Source: Pelagicoccus enzymogenes (lineage in GTDB: Bacteria; Verrucomicrobiota; Verrucomicrobiia; Opitutales; Opitutaceae). Taken from it: DNA of 64,000 nt. Location: NCBI RefSeq assembly GCF_014803405.1, contig NZ_JACYFG010000007.1:1-64000 (forward strand), given 5' to 3'. The position numbers and the translations under genes are program-made. The notes under the pieces were generated by a model. It saw only the letters and a list, made by a program, of their open reading frames with translations, had not been told where the DNA came from and did no database searches. How positions within the stretch are numbered: position 1 is the stretch's first letter; each line of letters begins with the position of its first letter. Below are positions 57,701 to 64,000 of this stretch, piece by piece.

Positions 57701-59806
57701 TTAAGATCTGGTGGGCGGTTCGCTGCCGGGGTTGCGGCGGCCGGGCAGTTCCTGGTGGATCTCGTGGAAGCGGGCATCGCGGTCGTTGCGGTTGATACGG
57801 ATGAATTTCGGCTTGGGCAGGCTTTGCAGGAATTGGCGGCCGTAGCTTTTTTGCAGGATGCGGGAGTCTAGGATGGTGATGATCCCCTTGTCATTGCGGG
57901 TGCGGATGAGGCGTCCTACGCCTTGGCGGAACTTTACCAAGGCCTCGGGGAGGTTGAGTTCGGCGAAGGGGTTGCCGCCTCGTTCCTTGATGTGTTCGGA
58001 TTTCGCTTCGGCTATGGGATGGGTGGGAACGTCGAACGGAAGGCGGGTGATGATTACTTGTTCGAGCGAAGGCCCGGGTACGTCGACACCTGTCCAGAAG
58101 CTGTCGGTACCGAAGAGAACGCCGTTTCCTGCTTCCAGGAATGCTGCGGTCATCTCGCTGCGTCCCATGCCTTGTCCTTGGGCGAAGAAGGGGCGTCCGG
58201 AGTCGAGGAACTCGGTCTGAAGCGCGTCGGAGACTTTGCGCAGGTCCGAGTAGCTGGTGAAGAGCACGAGAGTGCCTCCTGAAACTTTGGATACGCAATA
58301 ACGGATGTAGTCTATGAGAATCTCGATGGACAGCCGCTGGTCTTGGGGCGATGGAGCGGGGACGTCGGTGGCGATGTAGATGCGGGTGTTATTCTCGTAG
58401 TCGAAGGGAGAGTCGACCATTTCAGCGGTCTCGCTTTCGGCGCCAATTTTCAGCTGAAAGGGGCGCATGTCGCGAGCGATGGATAGGGTGGCGCTGGTGA
58501 GGGTGACGGAGGTTTCCTTGTTGAAGAGCTCTTCGCGCAAGTAAGGGGCGATGTCGATGGGAGCAGTGCGCAAGGTGCAAATGTTGCCCGTGCGGCCGCT
58601 CTTTTCGATCCAATGCACGTGGTCGTCCTCCGCGAGGTCGATGAAGCGTCGGATTCCCGTATAATAACTGTGGATACGGCTGCGCTGGTCCTTGATCTCG
58701 TCGTGCATGGGGCCGTCTTCGATTTTGGATAGGATGCCGTCCATGGTTTGCACGCAGGCGCGGAGCGGGCCGACGAGGGTGGGTTCGCACCAACCGAGCT
58801 CGGAGATGCGGACGAGCTTATGCTTGGCGAGGTGAGTGGCGATGAGGTAGCCGAAGAATTCCTGGCAGGCCTCTTGGGCGTCGATGATGCACTGTAGCTG
58901 CTTCGGGTGGGCGAATTTCCTGACGATGCCGGACTTGCGCTTGGGGTTGAAGAGCATCTTGAGCTGGCGGTCGACGCCATAGCTTGAGATGCGGGCTCCG
59001 AAGTGTTCGGTGGCGACTTCTGCAGTGGTGTGGGCTTCGTCGATGACGAGAAAGTCGTCGGGAAGCAGGATCCCTTTGGCTCCGGGGGCGAGGCCGCCCG
59101 CGTTGAGGAGGGCGAAGAGCAGGGAGTGGTTGACGATGACGACCTGGGCTTTGCGGATTTCGGCCCGCGCCCGCTGGTAGTGGCAAGAGTTGTGGTCGCA
59201 GTTCTTGCGGTTGCAGGCGGAGCCTTCGGCGTTGACCTGTTCCCAGACGTCGAAGTTGGGCAGCGGGTTCAGCTCCTGGCGGAGGCCGGTCTTGGTGTAT
59301 TCCGCCCAAGCTGCGATGCGGCTGAGCTCTTCCATTTCCTCGGTGGGGAAAAGTTCGGTCTTGTTGCGAATCGCGTTGGCGAGTCGGGTCGGGCAGAGGT
59401 AGTTGCCTTTGCCCACAAGCACGGCCGATTTGAAGGCGGCGTACTTTTCGAGCTGCGGGATGGATTGGAAGAGGGTGCGGCAAATTTCGAGGTCCTTGCG
59501 CTGCAGTTGCTCTTGCAGGGAAATGGTATGGGACGAGACGACGCAGGGGCGCTGGCTTTCGGTGGCTTGGATGATGCCGGGAACGAGGTAGGCGAGGGAT
59601 TTGCCCACGCCGGTGCCGGCCTCGAAGATGAGCGGCTCGTCGAGCTCCATCCCGGCAGCTACCGCTCGAGCCATCTGTTCCTGCTGCGGTCGGTGTTCGA
59701 GCTTGAGCTCTCGCTGGAGGTACCCGCCTTCGTCGAAAATGCGGCCAACGATCTCCGGCAGGAAAATCGAGGATTCGGCGCTTTCGCGGTCGTTGGGGGA
59801 TATCAT
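57701..59806 (-). CDS. DinG/XPD-family ATP-dependent DNA helicase
   Basis: A 701-residue superfamily 2 helicase that unwinds DNA 5'-3'. Motifs: Q-like RPQQEQMARAV, Walker A EAGTGVGKSLAYLVPGI, SSHTISLQEQL, DEAH in FLVIDEAHTTAEVA, GTLVLFTSYSDLRKVSDAL and the final QGVGRLIRTRNDKGIITILD. Cysteines for an iron-sulfur cluster lie between motifs I and II (GNYLCPTRLANA, then GSACNRKNCDHNSCHYQ), as in DinG and XPD. It is expected to act in repair or clearing R-loops. Monocistronic. Confidence 0.93.
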   Translation of the reverse strand: MISPNDRESAESSIFLPEIVGRIFDEGGYLQRELKLEHRPQQEQMARAVAAGMELDEPLIFEAGTGVGKSLAYLVPGIIQATESQRPCVVSSHTISLQEQLQRKDLEICRTLFQSIPQLEKYAAFKSAVLVGKGNYLCPTRLANAIRNKTELFPTEEMEELSRIAAWAEYTKTGLRQELNPLPNFDVWEQVNAEGSACNRKNCDHNSCHYQRARAEIRKAQVVIVNHSLLFALLNAGGLAPGAKGILLPDDFLVIDEAHTTAEVATEHFGARISSYGVDRQLKMLFNPKRKSGIVRKFAHPKQLQCIIDAQEACQEFFGYLIATHLAKHKLVRISELGWCEPTLVGPLRACVQTMDGILSKIEDGPMHDEIKDQRSRIHSYYTGIRRFIDLAEDDHVHWIEKSGRTGNICTLRTAPIDIAPYLREELFNKETSVTLTSATLSIARDMRPFQLKIGAESETAEMVDSPFDYENNTRIYIATDVPAPSPQDQRLSIEILIDYIRYCVSKVSGGTLVLFTSYSDLRKVSDALQTEFLDSGRPFFAQGQGMGRSEMTAAFLEAGNGVLFGTDSFWTGVDVPGPSLEQVIITRLPFDVPTHPIAEAKSEHIKERGGNPFAELNLPEALVKFRQGVGRLIRTRNDKGIITILDSRILQKSYGRQFLQSLPKPKFIRINRNDRDARFHEIHQELPGRRNPGSEPPTRS

Positions 59807-59968
59807 AGGCGGCAGTTCGGAAAAGTGCCGCTAGTTGTCTCGGGAGGGAGGTGAGGGGTCGAGCAAAATTGACTTAGCTAGGGCAGGCGGAGCGATTTAG
59901 GCAAGTGACCCTCGCGAATACAGGATACAGTTTTAAATCGGGCGCTTGGGCGGGAGAGCCTCGCTATT

Positions 59969-60769
59969 CTACTGGCTGCTCTGGCTCTGGGCTGTGGCCA
60001 CTCTGAGCAGGAGTGGGGTGGGCATGTCCGTTTTCTGGATGATGGCGACTTGTCGGTCGGAGTCCGTTTGGATGTCGACGGGGAAAGGCGTCCAGCTCGC
60101 CGGGTCCAGTGGATTGTCGCTACGCTGCAGTTGGTAGCTTTGTCCGGCCTTGGTGGTCCAAGTCACGGTGAAGTGCTCGGGGGCGGTCGCTATCGATACG
60201 CTGGGAATCTCCGGGGGAATGGCTGGGGTTGATTTGACGGTGATCGTCACTTCGAAGGCCTCTGCCGTTTCGCCCCCTGCGTTGCGCTCTTTCCATGGTT
60301 TCAGGAAAAAGGTGTAAATGCCGACCTGGGTTGGGGTTCCGAAGACCTGCCCGAACTGAGCGTTGAATACGCCGTTGCTGGAAAGGGGCTCTCCCAGGGT
60401 GCCGGAGATCGTCAGTCCGGGCGGCACGTTGCCGGAGACGCTCCAGGACTGGGCTTCCGCCATGGTGTTGGAAACGCCGAATACGAGGGTGACGCTCTCG
60501 CCTGTCTCGAACGCGAACGGGGGATCTGGAGAGGTGGAGTAGACGGCGGTGGTCGCTCCGGACAGAGCATGGTAGCTGCTGAGGCTTGCTGCGGTCAGGC
60601 CGAGCTTTTGAAGGATGCGAGTGGCGGGCTCGACGGTGGTGAACAGGCTGCTCGCGGACCTTACGATAGCGGGAGACTTTTGCAAGAGGGCCAGTAGGCT
60701 TGCTATCGCCAGCTGGGCACGCGGAGCGGCGAGCGTGGCGATGACGCCAAGAGGGGTGGGGTAGCTCAT
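59969..60769 (-). CDS. Unknown protein with Ig-like putative domain
   Basis: A 266-residue protein whose second half (ESVTLVFGVSNTMAEAQSWS, GNVPPGLTISGTLGEPLSSN, VFGTPTQVGIYTFFLKPW) has the pattern of a putative Ig-type (He_PIG) domain. It is followed by a strand-rich tail with TWTTKAGQSYQLQRSDNPLD, a fibronectin-like or lectin-like segment common in verrucomicrobial surface proteins. The N-terminus lacks a normal signal peptide: after SYPTPLGVIATLAAPRAQLA comes an amphipathic stretch. I cannot name its function. ATG 60769 is preferred to the TTG at 60790. It lies 70 bp after the L,D-transpeptidase gene on the same strand. Confidence 0.7.
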   Translation of the reverse strand: MSYPTPLGVIATLAAPRAQLAIASLLALLQKSPAIVRSASSLFTTVEPATRILQKLGLTAASLSSYHALSGATTAVYSTSPDPPFAFETGESVTLVFGVSNTMAEAQSWSVSGNVPPGLTISGTLGEPLSSNGVFNAQFGQVFGTPTQVGIYTFFLKPWKERNAGGETAEAFEVTITVKSTPAIPPEIPSVSIATAPEHFTVTWTTKAGQSYQLQRSDNPLDPASWTPFPVDIQTDSDRQVAIIQKTDMPTPLLLRVATAQSQSSQ

Positions 60770-60838
60770 GGGGTAAATGTTCCTTTCCAAAGGAAGGTAC
60801 GTGCCAAAGCCTGATCAGGATGCGATTTTGGTGACGTT

Positions 60839-61375
60839 TCAGCCGATGTAGACCAAATCCCCAGGCTCTACGGCGTCGAAAAGCTCGACCATCTCGCTGT
60901 TTCGTAGCTGCACGCAGCCTCCGCTGGCTGGACTGCCGATCTTGTCTTCGTGGTTGGTGCCGTGGATGTAGATGTAGCGGCGATAGGAGTCGCGGTTTCC
61001 CCCTTGGTTGTGCCCCGGCTCGAGCCCTTCCAGCCAAAGGATGCGGGTGGTGATGAGATTGGGCTCTTGCTCCTTGTCGGTGAGTTCCCAGTACTTTTTC
61101 CCGATGTCGACGCGGCCCTTGAAAACCGCGTCCAGCTCCGCTTCTTGACCGATCTTCTGGGCGATGCGATGCAGGCCGCTCGGCGTGCCGAAAGAGTTCT
61201 CGATGCAGGAGGGCGGATTTTTGGATGTGGAGACCTCGAAACGGCGCCTCAGTTGGCCGTCGACGTAGAGTTCGAGGGTCTGTCGCTCGATCGATACCAG
61301 CAGCAGGCGCGCTGTTTGCTTGATCTCGAGGGAGCGAAGCTTATGGGTGGTCGGCTGCAATAAGTCCGAGGACAT
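60839..61375 (-). CDS. L,D-transpeptidase (YkuD domain)
   Basis: A 178-residue enzyme of the YkuD type, which makes 3-3 crosslinks or anchors proteins in peptidoglycan. The conserved end is YIYIHGTNHEDKIGSPASGG followed by CVQL, giving His (HGTN) and catalytic Cys in SGGCVQLRNSEMVELFDAV. The start LLLVSIERQTLELYVDGQLR and FEVSTSKNPPSC with GTPSGLHRIAQKIG are typical. No signal peptide is found at the predicted start, although the substrate is outside; a longer start is not available because asd begins 7 bp away on the other strand. Confidence 0.9.
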   Translation of the reverse strand: MSSDLLQPTTHKLRSLEIKQTARLLLVSIERQTLELYVDGQLRRRFEVSTSKNPPSCIENSFGTPSGLHRIAQKIGQEAELDAVFKGRVDIGKKYWELTDKEQEPNLITTRILWLEGLEPGHNQGGNRDSYRRYIYIHGTNHEDKIGSPASGGCVQLRNSEMVELFDAVEPGDLVYIG

Positions 61376-61382
61376 AATAAAA

Positions 61383-62387
61383 ATGGGTTACAAAGTAGGC
61401 ATCGTTGGAGCAACCGGAGCGGTTGGCCAAGAGTTCATCAAGCTTCTAGGCGACAGAAAGTTTCCTCTGTCGGAACTGAAGCTGTTTGCTTCTGCTCGAT
61501 CTGCAGGAAAGCAGGTCGAGGCGCTTGGGCAAACCATTACCATTGAGGAAGCCACTGAAACCTGTTTCGAAGGCTTGGATTTCGTGCTCTTCAGCGCGAG
61601 CGGAACGGTTTCCAAGGCCCTTTGTCCCGCAGCCGCCAAGGCAGGCGCGGTGGCGATCGACAACAGCTCGGCCTTCCGCATGGATCCGGACGTGCCGCTG
61701 GTGGTGCCCGAGATCAATGGCGAGGCGGCTAAGTCCCACAAGGGCATCATCGCCAACCCGAATTGCTCGACGGCGATTTCGCTGATGGGGGCTTACCCCT
61801 TGCACAAGGCTTTCGGCCTGAAGCGCATGGTGGCCTCCACTTACCAGGCGGTAAGCGGAACCGGAGCGGAGGCGATGCAGGAGCTCGAGGACCAGCTGAA
61901 GGCTTGGGCCAAGGGCGAACCGATCGAGCATAGCGTCTATCCTTACCAAATCGCTTTCAATGCCCTTCCGCACGTGGACGTGTTTCTGGAAGATGGCTAC
62001 ACCAAGGAGGAGATGAAGATGCTTAACGAAGGGCGTAAGATCATGTCTCTGCCGGACTTGAAGGTCTCCTGTACCTGCGTGCGGGTGCCGGTCATGCGCT
62101 CTCACTCAATTTCCATCAACGCCGAATTCGAGCGCCCGGTTTCCGTCGAGGCGGCCCGCGAAGCGATCGCTGCCTTCGAGGGAGTTGACGTGGTGGACGA
62201 TCCTGCGAACAAGGTTTACCCGATGCCGCTCGACTACGCTGGCAAGGTGAACTGTGGAGTTGGGCGCATCCGTGTCGACAGCGCCTTGGACAACGGCCTC
62301 GCTTTCTGGGTGGTGGGCGACCAGCTTTGGAAGGGCGCTGCCTTGAATGCGATCCAGATCGCCGAGTACTTGGTCAAGTCGAAGTAA
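61383..62387 (+). CDS. asd: Aspartate-semialdehyde dehydrogenase
   Basis: Asd reduces aspartyl phosphate to aspartate semialdehyde, on the way to lysine/diaminopimelate, threonine and methionine. The 334-residue protein has the NADP-binding start YKVGIVGATGAVGQEFIKLL, SASGTVSKALCPAAAKAG, the catalytic Cys in GIIANPNCSTAISLMGAYPL and VRVPVMRSHSISINAEFERP. The ATG at 61383 gives the normal N-terminus; the frame upstream overlaps the divergent transpeptidase gene. It ends at a strong terminator. Confidence 0.96.
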   Translation: MGYKVGIVGATGAVGQEFIKLLGDRKFPLSELKLFASARSAGKQVEALGQTITIEEATETCFEGLDFVLFSASGTVSKALCPAAAKAGAVAIDNSSAFRMDPDVPLVVPEINGEAAKSHKGIIANPNCSTAISLMGAYPLHKAFGLKRMVASTYQAVSGTGAEAMQELEDQLKAWAKGEPIEHSVYPYQIAFNALPHVDVFLEDGYTKEEMKMLNEGRKIMSLPDLKVSCTCVRVPVMRSHSISINAEFERPVSVEAAREAIAAFEGVDVVDDPANKVYPMPLDYAGKVNCGVGRIRVDSALDNGLAFWVVGDQLWKGAALNAIQIAEYLVKSK

Positions 62388-62414
62388 CTGTATCGACTCG
62401 GTGAATACTTTAGA

Positions 62415-62442
62415 GGCAGCGGTTCGACCGCTGCCTTTTTTT
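62415..62442 (+). terminator. Intrinsic terminator of asd
   Basis: GGCAGCGGT pairs with ACCGCTGCC around TCG, followed directly by seven T. Confidence 0.95.
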
Positions 62443-62578
62443 CGTTTTGGATCAGGGGGCATTTCCCTTTCGCCTCCGATCGCTAGAGATGGAGGGAGGC
62501 TTCTCCGCTCGCGGTCCGTGCGCGGGTCGAGGATTAGCCTTGTATTTATGGCTTAGATATTCAGTAGGTTTACGGGGT

Positions 62579-64000
62579 ATGTTTTGTAGTATCTACTTTA
62601 AAAAGGTCCCCTTCTTTGCCCTGTTGGGATGTTTATTCGCTTTCGAGGCTATCGGAGCGATGCCGATCAAGCTATTCCACTTCGTTAATCAGCGAGCCTA
62701 CGAGGTGAACGCGACGGAGGACGGATTGCCGGTGTTGGATAAGGAGGTCGATGCATCTGCTATCGAGTTTGCAGGGACTCGCCACAATGCTTGGTGGTTT
62801 GAAGGGGAGTTGCCTTTGACGCGCGAGTTTGCTTCGGCGTTGGTTGACTATTCCTTGAAGCGTGTGCCCCAGCCTTATGGGCAAAGGGATGCTGAGCCCG
62901 AGTACGTATTGCAGGCTAGCTGGGAAATCGTGGTGCCGGTCTCGCCGCTGGGCAAAAAGATGGTTGGAGATTGGTTGTTGCTCGGATGGGTTCACGAGGG
63001 CCGCGTCCGTCTTGTGCAGCCTGTTAGATTGGGCAAGCAAGGGGTCGACCTTGCCAGCAACAGTAAATTCATTGTTCCAGGGGCCATGAAGGATGGCTTT
63101 GCGGCGCTTTGGCACGTGAGAGACGGTCAAGTGCTTGAGCGGGGAGCGCCTTGCAGTTGGGACTGGATCGTCGACGATAGCGGCGAGGATCCGGCAGGCA
63201 AGGAAGCTCTAGAAGTCGATAGCAAGGGCCGGAGTGAGATTTTCTACGCTGCAGCGAATGGACGAGCGGAACGCGTTCGTTCTCTTTTGGAGAGCAAGAA
63301 GAAGCTCGTAAAGGTTCCTGACGAGTACGATCAGCTTCCGGTTCGCTATGCCGCGTTGACGGGAAGAGCCGAGACTGCGGCGCGTTTTATGGAGTACAAG
63401 TCTCCGCTGGAAGATGGTTGGGGTTCGCTCAATTCCGTCGTGATGCTAGCCGCTACTCACGGGCATTTCGAAACGGTCAAAGCGTTGATGCCAGAGAAGC
63501 CGAAGGGGGCGACGGGGACCTGGCATTGCTCGTGGGCTGCGTCCGAGGCTCTCAATGAAAACTACGAGGACATCGTCAACTACTTGATGCCCTTCAAGCC
63601 CAAGATTGACTTCGGAGAGGCAGACGAGAAAAGGATCGCCTTGTCGAAGATAATGGAAGGGTATCCAGAACTTGGATTCAGCATCTTGGATCGTTTCGGG
63701 ATAAATCCCAATTTCAAGGTCGATGGTTATACGGCGCTGCATTCAGTCGCTGGATACGCGGACGCATCGCTCTTGCAAAGGGTCTTCGACTTTGGGATCG
63801 ACCCTCGCTCCAAGTCCGCCAATGGAGTAGAGGCTCTCGATTTCGCGCTGGGCAAGGGGAATGTAGATGCTATCTGCTGGTTTATTGACCGGCGAGACGG
63901 CGAGGTGGACGAAAAGTCTTTGGCGCGTTCGATCGCCCAAGCGATCCAGGCGGGTCGCTACGAGTCGATCGAGTGTTTGTTGGGGTACGGCTACGACGTG
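62579..64000 (+). CDS. Ankyrin-repeat protein, cut by the window end
   Basis: An open frame of 474 codons without a stop before the window ends. It begins MFCSIYFKKVPFFALLGCLF and then AFEAIGAMPIKLFHFVNQRA, an N-terminal hydrophobic stretch that may be a signal peptide (residues about 8-28). A non-repeat domain of about 180 residues contains YVLQASWEIVVPVSPLGKKM. From about residue 220 ankyrin repeats follow: GRSEIFYAAANGRAERVRSL, RYAALTGRAETAARFMEY, MLAATHGHFETVKALM, GYTALHSVAGYADASLLQRV and VEALDFALGKGNVDAICWFI. The last repeat runs off the edge at LLGYGYDV. It would act as a protein-binding scaffold, probably exported. Confidence 0.85.
   Translation, partial: MFCSIYFKKVPFFALLGCLFAFEAIGAMPIKLFHFVNQRAYEVNATEDGLPVLDKEVDASAIEFAGTRHNAWWFEGELPLTREFASALVDYSLKRVPQPYGQRDAEPEYVLQASWEIVVPVSPLGKKMVGDWLLLGWVHEGRVRLVQPVRLGKQGVDLASNSKFIVPGAMKDGFAALWHVRDGQVLERGAPCSWDWIVDDSGEDPAGKEALEVDSKGRSEIFYAAANGRAERVRSLLESKKKLVKVPDEYDQLPVRYAALTGRAETAARFMEYKSPLEDGWGSLNSVVMLAATHGHFETVKALMPEKPKGATGTWHCSWAASEALNENYEDIVNYLMPFKPKIDFGEADEKRIALSKIMEGYPELGFSILDRFGINPNFKVDGYTALHSVAGYADASLLQRVFDFGIDPRSKSANGVEALDFALGKGNVDAICWFIDRRDGEVDEKSLARSIAQAIQAGRYESIECLLGYGYDV

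Overview
The window looks like part of the chromosome of a marine-type member of the Verrucomicrobiota, probably class Opitutae. The evidence is the gene content: a planctomycete/verrucomicrobial DUF1592-type cytochrome paired with a DUF1552 Tat protein, an alanine/lysine-rich histone H1-like protein, a long-form HisG, and ordinary bacterial core genes (rpsA, rpmG, infA, rsmG, proB, asd, hemE/F/G). The genus cannot be fixed from the sequence alone.

Region by region: 1-5.4 kb is one end of a chromosomal integron. An integron-type tyrosine recombinase (4065-5444, +) reads away from an array of at least three gene cassettes on the - strand: a lipoprotein, an STM3941-like membrane protein and a GNAT acetyltransferase. 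Two complete attC sites and the attI/cassette junction can be read. The array is interrupted by a complete group II intron (5-1933), which sits precisely at the G/TT position of a third attC. From 5.5 to 9.2 kb there are dispersed repeats, an SNF2 helicase carrying an in-frame repeat insertion, and rsmG. From 9.4 to 13.2 kb there is a three-gene operon of an exported TPR protein, a histidine kinase and an OmpR-type regulator. From 13.5 to 18.8 kb there is an S9 peptidase and a late heme operon (hemF-hemE-hemY type). From 19 to 33.6 kb lie mostly conserved genes: an orphan response regulator, hisG, rpsA, a lone nuoA, an EIIA-diadenylate cyclase fusion, rpmG, mrp, a TolB-like protein, superoxide dismutase, tadA, infA, xerD, an H1-like/starch-binding-like fusion, pal and a CbiX-like chelatase.

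From 33.7 to 43.6 kb there is a NarL-type regulator, the DUF1592/DUF1552/esterase group, a tRNA with anticodon CAT followed by a tandem array made from its own 3' half, proB and an NhaC antiporter. From 43.8 to 56.2 kb there is a stress and osmotic cluster: a glycosyltransferase, Dps, an AlgB/KinB-like sigma-54 two-component system, a DUF1328 protein, a lipoprotein, a PRC-barrel protein, MscS, then a three-gene sucrose-type operon (synthase, phosphatase-glucosidase fusion, fructokinase). Three sequences resembling sigma-54 promoters lie before dps, before the DUF1328 gene and before the sucrose operon, so the NtrC-family regulator may control its surroundings. From 56.2 to 64 kb there is an AraC/GyrI-like regulator, a TPR protein, a DinG/XPD helicase, an unknown exported-type protein, an L,D-transpeptidase divergent from asd, and a truncated ankyrin-repeat gene running off the end.

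Five coding genes given here are short or cut by the window edge and easily missed: 18994-19161, 25401-25568 (rpmG), 49349-49522 (DUF1328), the trimmed 25663-25884, and the open-ended 62579-64000.
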